From an uncultured Lachnospiraceae bacterium (GTDB taxonomy: Bacteria; Bacillota; Clostridia; Lachnospirales; Lachnospiraceae), in assembly GCA_944380315.1 (NCBI GenBank), contig CALWHG010000071.1, forward strand, positions 1-59,611: a stretch of 59,611 nt of DNA, given 5' to 3'. Below are positions 53,653 to 59,611 of this stretch, piece by piece. Under the pieces are notes generated by a model, which worked only from the letters and a program-made list of their open reading frames with translations, made no database searches and was not told the DNA's origin. Made by a program: the position numbers and the translations under genes. Each line of letters begins with the position of its first letter. Position 1 is the first letter of the stretch.

Positions 53653-54543
53653 CTATCTCTCCTGGGCTCTTAGCCACAGCTGCCTGAGCTCAGGCATGTC
53701 AAATCTGTACCTTGTGCCGCAGAAATGGCATACAGCCTCTATTGGCTCTCCCTCGTCTATCAGGCTCTTCAAGTCCTTCCTGCCTATGCTTATGATAGCA
53801 TTTTCCATCTTTTCACGGGAGCAGCTGCATTTAAATCTTACGGGCAGCCTGTCGTTTATCTCCGGCTCCATGTCTGAAAGCAGGAGCCTCATGATATCCT
53901 CTGGCCCCATGCCCTCATCCAGACAGGCAGTAACGCTCTTCATGGAGGCCAGCCTTTCCTCAAGCCTGGACAGCACGTCCTCATCGGCTCCGGGCATGAG
54001 CTGTATCATGAAGCCGCCGGCCCGCCTTACGGTATTTTCCTTGTTCATGAGGACACCCAGGGCCACTGATGAAGGTATCTGCTCTGATGCCGCAAAATAA
54101 TAGGTCAGGTCCTCTGCTATCTCTCCTGATATGAGAGGCACCTGTCCGGTATAGGGCTCCTTCATGCCCATGTCCTTTATGACTGACAGGGTACCCTTGC
54201 CTACGGCACCGCCCACATCCAGCTTGCCCTTATCATTTGCAGGTATGATGACAAGGGGCTCCATGGGAAAGCCCTTTACATTTCCTCTGCTGTCAGCCAC
54301 CACGGTCATGCCCTTTATGGGACCGTCTCCTTCCACCCTGAGGGTGACCGTGTCCTCCTCTCCCTTCATGTCGGCGCCCATCATCAGGGCTCCAGTCATG
54401 AGCCTGCCAAGGGCAGCGGTGACTACAGGGGAGGTGTTGTGTGCCTTGCGGGCATATTCCACCGTATCCCGATCGGTTATAAAGAAGGCCCTTATCATGC
54501 CGTCAAGGGCGGTGACCCTCAGTATATGATCATTTTCAAACAT
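53653..54543 (-). CDS. hslO: Redox-regulated chaperone Hsp33
   Basis: 296 aa, the full family length. N-terminal domain DHILRVTALDGMIRAFFITD; conserved GPIKGMTVVADSRGNVKGF; C-terminal zinc-cysteine switch FKCSCSREKM ... VCHFCGTRY (C-x-C, C-x2-C). Under oxidative stress the cysteines form disulfides, zinc is lost and the protein becomes an active holdase. It lies between pyrF and the CmpB-type gene in the host operon. Confidence 0.93.
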   Translation of the reverse strand: MFENDHILRVTALDGMIRAFFITDRDTVEYARKAHNTSPVVTAALGRLMTGALMMGADMKGEEDTVTLRVEGDGPIKGMTVVADSRGNVKGFPMEPLVIIPANDKGKLDVGGAVGKGTLSVIKDMGMKEPYTGQVPLISGEIAEDLTYYFAASEQIPSSVALGVLMNKENTVRRAGGFMIQLMPGADEDVLSRLEERLASMKSVTACLDEGMGPEDIMRLLLSDMEPEINDRLPVRFKCSCSREKMENAIISIGRKDLKSLIDEGEPIEAVCHFCGTRYRFDMPELRQLWLRAQER

Positions 54544-54552
54544 CCTGTCTCC

Positions 54553-55266
54553 TCATCCAAGGAAGTCGGCGCATACCTTCCTGTATGCGGCTACCGGATC
54601 CTCAGCCTTCGTTATGGGTCTGCCCACAACTATGTAATCAGTTCCTATGGCCCTTGCATCTGCGGGGGAGGTCACACGTACCTGATCCTGGACCTCTGCT
54701 CCCGGATAGCGTATGCCGGGGGTGACGGTCAGGAAGCTCTTGCCGCAGGCATCCTTTACCATGGCTGCCTCAAGGGGTGAGCATACTACTCCGTCAAGCC
54801 CTGCCTCCTTTGCATTTTCAGCATATTTAACTATGCAGTCGTTTATGGAGGCATTTATAAGGAGCTCCTTCTGCATCCTTTCCTCAGAGGTGGAGGTGAG
54901 CTGGGTCACGCCTATGAGCAGCGCCTTCTCCCTTCCGGCCTCCAGGGCACCCTCCGTAAGTCCGTCCATGGCATACTTCATCATCTCTATGGTGCCTGCG
55001 CAGTGAAGGTTCGTCATATCCACTCCAAGCAGAGCCAGGTTCTTCATGGCCTTCTTGACGGTCATGGGTATGTCGTGGAGCTTGAGGTCAAGGAAAATGC
55101 TGTGTCCCCGATCCTTTATCTCCCTGACTATGTCAGGTCCTTCTCCGTAGAAAAGCTCCATGCCTATCTTTACGAAGGGCTTCTCATCAGTGAATCTCTG
55201 AAGGAAATCCATGGTCTCAGCCCTGTCCTTGAAATCAAGTGCTATGATAACGTCCTTTTTATTCAT
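54553..55266 (-). CDS. pyrF: Orotidine 5'-phosphate decarboxylase
   Basis: 237 aa. Motifs: VIIALDFKDRAETMDFLQRF at the start, catalytic DLKLHDIPMTVKKAM (Asp-x-Lys-x-x-Asp), VTPGIRYPGAE and VVGRPITKAEDP for phosphate binding. It converts OMP to UMP, the last step of UMP synthesis. It follows pyrK and pyrD in the same operon. Confidence 0.95.
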   Translation of the reverse strand: MNKKDVIIALDFKDRAETMDFLQRFTDEKPFVKIGMELFYGEGPDIVREIKDRGHSIFLDLKLHDIPMTVKKAMKNLALLGVDMTNLHCAGTIEMMKYAMDGLTEGALEAGREKALLIGVTQLTSTSEERMQKELLINASINDCIVKYAENAKEAGLDGVVCSPLEAAMVKDACGKSFLTVTPGIRYPGAEVQDQVRVTSPADARAIGTDYIVVGRPITKAEDPVAAYRKVCADFLG

Positions 55267-55303
55267 ATCCGCTCCATTCCGCAGCCAAGCTGCATTTTTA
55301 TGT

Positions 55304-56242
55304 TTATGCTCTGTGAGCCCTGCCTATGATGTCGGAAAGCCTTGCTATGCCATATGCCTCCATCCTGCGGGGAAGCTCCTCTATGATATTTTTGCAGGCA
55401 TAGGGGTCTATGAGGTTTGCTGCTCCCACCTCCACGGCGGCAGCTCCCGCATACATCATCTCCAGCACATCGTCTGCTGTCTCTATACCGCCTACTCCTA
55501 TGACGGGCACCTTCACCGCATCATAGACCTGATATACCATACGTACGGCCACTGGCTTTACCGCAGGGCCAGAGAAGCCCGCCGCTCCAGTGCTCACTAT
55601 CTTCCTTCCTGTCCTGGGATCTATGCGCATGCCAAGCAGGGTGTTGATCAGGACTATGCCGTCAGCTCCTGCATCCTCGCAGGCCCTTGCTATGGAAACT
55701 ATGTCAGTCACATTAGGTGACAGCTTCATGTATACAGGCTTATGGCAGGCTGCCTTTACCGCCGCGCAGACTGATGCAGCCGCCTCCGGCTCCTGGCCGA
55801 AGGCCATGCCTCCTCCGTGTACGTTTGGACAGCTTATATTTATCTCAAGTATGCCTATATCCTCAAGCTCGTCAAAGCGCTTTGCGGTATATACGTAGTC
55901 ATCTATGGAAAAGCCTGAGACATTTGCCACGGACTTTTTCCTGTACACCTGTCTAAGCCTCGGAAGCTCCTCTTCTATGACCTTCTCCACTCCCGGGTTC
56001 TGAAGTCCTATGGCATTTATGATGCCCTCCCGGCACTCAGCTATGCGAGGCAGGGGGTTTCCATACCTTGCCTCCCTGGTAGTGCCCTTGAGAGCTATGC
56101 TCCCCAGTATGTTGATATCATAAAAATCAGCAAACTCATATCCGAAGCCAAAGGTCCCTGATGCCGGTATGACAGGGTTGTCAAGCTCCCATCCGCTCAG
56201 CTCTACCCTGAGATCAGGGCATGATATCTTCGTATCAGGCAT
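55304..56242 (-). CDS. pyrD: Dihydroorotate dehydrogenase, class 1B catalytic subunit
   Basis: 312 aa. FMN-binding TIM barrel: PVIPASGTFGFGYEFADFYD, NAIGLQNPGVEKVIEEELPR, EINISCPNVHGGGMAFGQ (substrate loop with the class 1 pattern), MYMKLSPNVTDIV-type lysine strand and GVGGIETADDVLEMMYAGA at the phosphate site. It oxidises dihydroorotate to orotate, passing electrons to PyrK and NAD. It overlaps pyrK by 8 bases, fitting the obligate heterotetramer. Confidence 0.95.
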   Translation of the reverse strand: MPDTKISCPDLRVELSGWELDNPVIPASGTFGFGYEFADFYDINILGSIALKGTTREARYGNPLPRIAECREGIINAIGLQNPGVEKVIEEELPRLRQVYRKKSVANVSGFSIDDYVYTAKRFDELEDIGILEINISCPNVHGGGMAFGQEPEAAASVCAAVKAACHKPVYMKLSPNVTDIVSIARACEDAGADGIVLINTLLGMRIDPRTGRKIVSTGAAGFSGPAVKPVAVRMVYQVYDAVKVPVIGVGGIETADDVLEMMYAGAAAVEVGAANLIDPYACKNIIEELPRRMEAYGIARLSDIIGRAHRA

Positions 56243-56990
56243 CGAAGCTCACCTCCTCACTTCTGAACACAGGGCCGTCCTTGCATATGCGTCTGGTCCC
56301 GTTTCTGGTCTCCATGGAGCAGCCCATGCAGGCTCCGAAGCCGCAGCCCATGCGGGCCTCAAAGCTGAGCTCTCCTTCTATGCCAAGATCCGTGCACAGT
56401 CCATGGACTGCCTTCAGCATGGGCATGGGTCCGCAGCAATAATAATGGTCAAAGCTCATGTCCTTAAGTGCATCGGTGACAAAGCCCTTTATGCCTCTTG
56501 ACCCGTCCACCGTAGTGACTATGGTCTCTGCCCCAAGCTCGGAAAATTCCCTGTCATAAAAGATCTGTGACTCCTCATTGAAGCCAAGCACTGCCTTTAC
56601 GCTGACTCCCCTATCAAGGAGCTTCCTTGTAAGAGCATAAAGAGGCGGCACTCCCACTCCCCCGCCTATGACGGCGGCAGTCTGACCTGACTTCAGAGCT
56701 CCGACATCAAAGCCGTTTCCAAGTCCGGTAAGCACATCCAGCTTCGTGCTCTTCTCAAGGCCTGACATGAGCTCGGTACCGTCACCCACCACCTTATATA
56801 TGATGGTGACGCCCTTTTCGTCCCAGTCGCATACGGATATGGGCCTTCTGAGATAGAAGCCCGGAAGCTGTATGTTGATGAACTGCCCGGGTGCCGTGAT
56901 ATCTCCCGTGAAGCCATCCAGCCTCATCCTGTAGACCTTGTCCGCTATACAGACATTTTCAGATATCTCATAAATACCTTTTTTATACAT
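56235..56990 (-). CDS. pyrK: Dihydroorotate dehydrogenase electron transfer subunit
   Basis: 251 aa from ATG 56990 (GAGGGC upstream); a longer frame starts with atypical sequence. FAD-binding beta barrel (PGQFINIQLPGFYLRRPISV), NAD-binding part (AAVIGGGVGVPPLYALTRKL) and a C-terminal [2Fe-2S] site MGCGFGACMGC ... CKDGPVF. It passes electrons from PyrD to NAD+. Confidence 0.93.
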   Translation of the reverse strand: MYKKGIYEISENVCIADKVYRMRLDGFTGDITAPGQFINIQLPGFYLRRPISVCDWDEKGVTIIYKVVGDGTELMSGLEKSTKLDVLTGLGNGFDVGALKSGQTAAVIGGGVGVPPLYALTRKLLDRGVSVKAVLGFNEESQIFYDREFSELGAETIVTTVDGSRGIKGFVTDALKDMSFDHYYCCGPMPMLKAVHGLCTDLGIEGELSFEARMGCGFGACMGCSMETRNGTRRICKDGPVFRSEEVSFDA

Positions 56991-57096
56991 ATCGCCCTCG
57001 CAGATATATTTTCTCTCCGTTAAATATACAGCATCCGGGAGCCTAAGTCGATAATAATTTGATAAAAACCTTCCCAGAGGCAAGATCGATCCAGGC

Positions 57097-57147
57097 AAAA
57101 AAAGGACTGCCGCTTCACAGATAAACATTTGTCTATGAAGCAGCAGC
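57097..57147 (-). terminator. Terminator for the flavodoxin transcript (minus strand)
   Basis: GCTGCTTCAT (plus 57134-57143, read on the minus strand) pairs with GTGAAGCGGC (57109-57118), followed on the minus strand by AGTCCTTTTTTT. Confidence 0.7.
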
Positions 57148-57194
57148 CAGATAAGCTAAGCTATGATGGCTAGTAAAATGATATCTTTTTAAGC

Positions 57195-57617
57195 TCAGGA
57201 AGCAAGAGCCTTCCCCATATCGTTGAGTTTTGAAAGCATGTCAGCATCCGGGCCTTCATAGCATATGATGGGCTCATAGGCCAGGGCTATGCCTGCGGCA
57301 GATGCATCATTTTTCCAGTTCTCCATCCACTCTCCCTCAGCCCAGGAATAAGAGCCGAACAGGCTTATCCTCTTTCCGGGAAGCTTGCCCTTTACAGTCT
57401 CCCACATAGGCTCAAACTCCGTCTCCTCAAGCTGCTCAGAGCCCATGGCGGGGCATCCGAAGGCTATAGCTTCAAATCCATCTACCATGGAAGCATCAAA
57501 CTGAGAAGCAGTAAGCATCTCTACGTCTGCACCTGCGGCCTTCATCCCTTCAAAAACGGCCGCCGCCATAGCCTCTGTATTGCCAGTGCCACTCCAATAT
57601 ACAACTGCAGTTTTCAT
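57195..57617 (-). CDS. Flavodoxin
   Basis: 140 aa, short-chain flavodoxin. FMN phosphate loop YWSGTGNTEAMA, the 50s loop AFGCPAMGSEQLEETEFEP and the 90s loop LFGSYSWAEGEWMENW. It is an electron carrier that replaces ferredoxin when iron is scarce. It is the second gene of a two-gene unit behind the 44-bp palindrome, which fits iron-dependent regulation (inference). Confidence 0.92.
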   Translation of the reverse strand: MKTAVVYWSGTGNTEAMAAAVFEGMKAAGADVEMLTASQFDASMVDGFEAIAFGCPAMGSEQLEETEFEPMWETVKGKLPGKRISLFGSYSWAEGEWMENWKNDASAAGIALAYEPIICYEGPDADMLSKLNDMGKALAS

Positions 57618-57640
57618 AGATCCATCCCTCCTGATGATAT

Positions 57641-58183
57641 TTATGTAATAAGGTCTATCATATGTACGCCTCTATGGAGCTTTTCACATAAAGACTCTGT
57701 ACACTGCTTATATATCCTGAACATGTCCTGACAGCGTTCAACATCGCCATATACCTTCCAGAGTCCGACATATTTATATCGAGCTCCCCTGTGTTCGATA
57801 AATCCTCTGACATCCTCTAAGGGGTAGCTGAGGAAAAGACCGATCTCATGTGGACAGGGAAATATCCTGAAGCGTCTGATAAGAGAGCCTACGGCCTTAT
57901 AGGGATCAGTCGTCTCGTATCCAAGATCAGTGAGAAATGCAGCATTATCCGCCTCATTGAGATCCCTGCGAAGATGATCAGGCCGAAACATATACATAAG
58001 AGCACGATCGCTATAAACCCTGATGGGGAAAAACTCGATATCCTTTGCCTTGAACATTTTTCTATAGGACCTAAGCTCATTTGCAAAGGAGGATCTGCTT
58101 TCAAAAAAGACTGAAAACAGACTTCCTGTTTTTACTCCAGCCAGGGTAGGAGCACAATTTCTTACGATACTCTCCTCTGACAT
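57641..58183 (-). CDS. DUF3793 family protein
   Basis: 180 aa. DUF3793 pattern: CAPTLAGVKTGSLFSVFFES, then FPIRVYSDRALMYMFRPDHL, GYETTDPYKAVGSLIRRFR and FPCPHEIGLFLSYPLEDVRG, ending KVYGDVERCQDMFRIYKQCT. The family is typically next to flavodoxin and iron-uptake genes in Clostridia. Function unknown. AAGGAGAG-type site precedes ATG 58183. Confidence 0.85.
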   Translation of the reverse strand: MSEESIVRNCAPTLAGVKTGSLFSVFFESRSSFANELRSYRKMFKAKDIEFFPIRVYSDRALMYMFRPDHLRRDLNEADNAAFLTDLGYETTDPYKAVGSLIRRFRIFPCPHEIGLFLSYPLEDVRGFIEHRGARYKYVGLWKVYGDVERCQDMFRIYKQCTESLCEKLHRGVHMIDLIT

Positions 58184-58210
58184 AAGGCTCTCCTTAAAAA
58201 CAAGATCATG

Positions 58211-58254
58211 ATATATAAATATTAGTTAGTCTAAACTAACTAATATTTATATAT
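58211..58254. promoter_or_regulatory. Perfect 20+20-bp palindrome, likely metalloregulator operator
   Basis: ATATATAAATATTAGTTAGT (58211-58230), spacer CTAA, then its exact reverse complement (58235-58254). The core TTAGTTAGtctaaACTAACTAA resembles DtxR/IdeR-type or Fur-type operators. It ends 28 bases upstream of the DUF3793 start, with AT-rich arms that could overlap the promoter. Confidence 0.7.
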
Positions 58255-58304
58255 CTTATCTGCATCATCTTGTCAAGTACCTGTTTAGATACATTTTGCT
58301 AGAC

Positions 58305-58354
58305 AAAAAGGACTGCCGCCCTGGATGTCCAATCATCCTTCAGGCTGCAGTCCT
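58305..58354 (-). terminator. Terminator for the PepSY gene (minus strand)
   Basis: AGGACTGC (58346-58353 read on the minus strand) pairs with GCAGTCCT (58309-58316), followed on the minus strand by TTTTTGTC. Confidence 0.75.
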
Positions 58355-58410
58355 GCTGTGTGTCATTCGATATATAGATCTATCTTAAGATCTTTTTGTT
58401 CACGTTTGAT

Positions 58411-58983
58411 TCAACGTCTGTAGTTTCTGGCTCCGTACCTGAGGCTGTCCTCTGCGTCATAGTCGTAGCTTATGATCTCTCCAGTATATGCACTGATTTC
58501 ATAATCGTACTCAATCCCATCGTGTGCATAAAACTCCACCTCATATACCGCAAGTCCGTCATCCATATCGAACTCTGTCTTTATGAAGAGCACATCCTCC
58601 TGATCCTTGTCTGCATGTCTGAGGGCTATGTCCTCTGCCTCCTCTGAGCTTATGTCTATGGTAAGCTGATCTCTGGGTATGTAGCTGTAGAAGCTGTCTT
58701 CAGCATCATAGTCATAGCTTATAATGGTCCCGTCCTCTGCGTTTATCTCGTAATCGTACTCCTTGTAGTCGTCCGTAAGGAACTCTACCTCGTATACCAT
58801 CTTGCCATGCTCACGGTCTGTCTTTGCAAATATATAAGCCACATCCTCCTCGTCTACTCCCGCGTGAGTAAGTGCTATGTCCTTTGCTCTGCTGTCAGTG
58901 ATCTGTGCTCCCAGGGCTGTAGCTCCCATAGCAAGGCTTCCTGCCAGTACAAGTCCTCCAAATATCATCGCTCTTTTTTTCAT
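58411..58983 (-). CDS. Secreted PepSY-domain protein
   Basis: 190 aa. Signal peptide MKKRAMIFGGLVLAGSLAMG with an Ala-x-Ala-like site (ATALGA). Two PepSY domains follow (about 28-100 and 105-185), each with the pattern A-K/E-D-I-A-L-x-H-A-x-x-x-x-E-D-V ... VYEVEF and ending in GEIISYDYDAEDS-like strands. Such proteins are thought to inhibit or bind extracytoplasmic proteases, or to bind metal. ATG follows AAGGAGAT. Confidence 0.85.
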   Translation of the reverse strand: MKKRAMIFGGLVLAGSLAMGATALGAQITDSRAKDIALTHAGVDEEDVAYIFAKTDREHGKMVYEVEFLTDDYKEYDYEINAEDGTIISYDYDAEDSFYSYIPRDQLTIDISSEEAEDIALRHADKDQEDVLFIKTEFDMDDGLAVYEVEFYAHDGIEYDYEISAYTGEIISYDYDAEDSLRYGARNYRR

Positions 58984-59086
58984 GATCCTTATCTCCTTTG
59001 CATTTATCCTTAAGTGGTTTGTTTTTATCTTATGGCTACATCATAAGGACAAATTATTAAAGAATCATTAGAGCCTGGACATATTT

Positions 59087-59611
59087 CTATCTTTCTTTAT
59101 ATGCCTTTTGATCTTCTTCACCAAGACACCACCTGGCACTATTGCTCTGGAGCTCCACCATGCGGCGGTAGAGGCCGCCCTGCTCCATCAGCTCCGCAGG
59201 AGTGCCCTGCTGAGCCACATGGCCGTCCTCCAGCACCACGATATGGTCGGCTCCCGCCACGGTACGCATCCGGTGGGCAATGACCAGCACCGTCTTGCCC
59301 TGGAGCAGACGGGAAAGAGCAGACTGTACCTTTGTCTCATTTTCCACGTCCAGAGAAGCAGTTGCCTCGTCCAGCAGGACGATGGGGGCATCTTTTAGAA
59401 GTGCCCGGGCGATGGAGATCCGCTGCCGCTCCCCGCCGGAGAGTTTGGCGCCGTTCTCCCCGATCGGTGTATCATAGCCCTTGGGAAGTCTCTGCACAAA
59501 CTCATCACAATTTGCGGCCTTAGCGGCAGCTCGCACCTCATCATCTGTCGCGCCACGCTTGCCCAGGCGGATGTTCTCCATCACCGTGTCATCAAAGAGA
59601 ACCACATCCTG
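59087..59611 (-). CDS. ABC transporter ATP-binding protein (partial, C-terminal part)
   Basis: About 174 C-terminal residues; the gene runs off the right end of the window. Visible: Q-loop region QDVVLFDDTVMENIRLG, signature LSGGERQRISIARALLKD, Walker B IVLLDEATASLD, and the H-loop VLVIAHRMRTV. This is the nucleotide-binding half of a fused exporter (MsbA/multidrug type). Its base composition is more GC-rich than its neighbours, suggesting separate acquisition. Confidence 0.9.
   Translation of the reverse strand, partial: QDVVLFDDTVMENIRLGKRGATDDEVRAAAKAANCDEFVQRLPKGYDTPIGENGAKLSGGERQRISIARALLKDAPIVLLDEATASLDVENETKVQSALSRLLQGKTVLVIAHRMRTVAGADHIVVLEDGHVAQQGTPAELMEQGGLYRRMVELQSNSARWCLGEEDQKAYKER

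Noticed and set aside
1-59611. tRNA or rRNA genes
   Set aside because: No cloverleaf or rRNA-like segment was recognised by eye; a tRNAscan run would settle it.

Overview
The window is mostly one tailed-phage genome (about 1-52,000), almost certainly an integrated prophage of a long-tailed siphovirus. It is followed by bacterial chromosome (about 52,200-59,611, genes on the minus strand). The host genes (pyrK-pyrD-pyrF, hslO, a CmpB-type membrane protein, a ComEA-like protein, flavodoxin, a DUF3793 protein, PepSY protein, ABC exporter) and the gene styles point to a gut-type Clostridia, probably Lachnospiraceae. The phage's left end and its lysogeny and replication genes are outside the window.

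Phage layout. 1-3,890: a PIN-PhoH ATPase, a cysteine desulfurase with intact catalytic residues and a ClpP-like serine protease. 3,942-12,498: packaging and capsid genes (DNA-binding small-terminase candidate, large terminase, portal, prohead protease with a nested scaffold start, decoration protein, major capsid). 12,563-20,040: connector and tail-tube genes, with a RusA-like nuclease in the middle. 20,059-33,005: a giant tape-measure gene (about 3,333 aa) split by a roughly 2.9-kb group I intron that carries six small cargo genes and no recognisable homing endonuclease. 33,121-38,511: distal tail protein, a Tal/endopeptidase tail protein whose last ~55 residues hold 12 cysteines, and directly downstream a radical-SAM/SPASM maturase, which suggests a RiPP-like modification of a virion protein.

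38,532-48,930: receptor-binding and fibre genes, a tyrosine recombinase and the lysis module. The fibre gene at 39,905 has an in-frame junction motif ([N/T/Y]-S-[K/N], DNA core ATTCAAAG) where its variable C-terminus begins. At 49,054-51,943 lies an array of seven full-length start-less C-terminal cassettes plus a 26-codon mini-cassette in two opposing orientations. Each begins at the same motif, mostly just after the previous stop codon. An eighth full-length cassette follows the expressed one at 40,628. The array is bounded by a perfect 29-bp inverted repeat (48,989-49,017 and 51,968-51,996), with a related sequence at 41,301 beside the recombinase. This looks like a shufflon-type host-range switch.

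The likely prophage/host junction lies at about 52,000-52,200. The host pyr-hslO-comEA genes run as a tight minus-strand operon toward the phage. Upstream, a flavodoxin/DUF3793 pair sits behind a perfect 20+20-bp palindrome that looks like a metalloregulator operator. Function calls rest on reading motifs and gene order; no database search was possible. Intron splice points are approximate.
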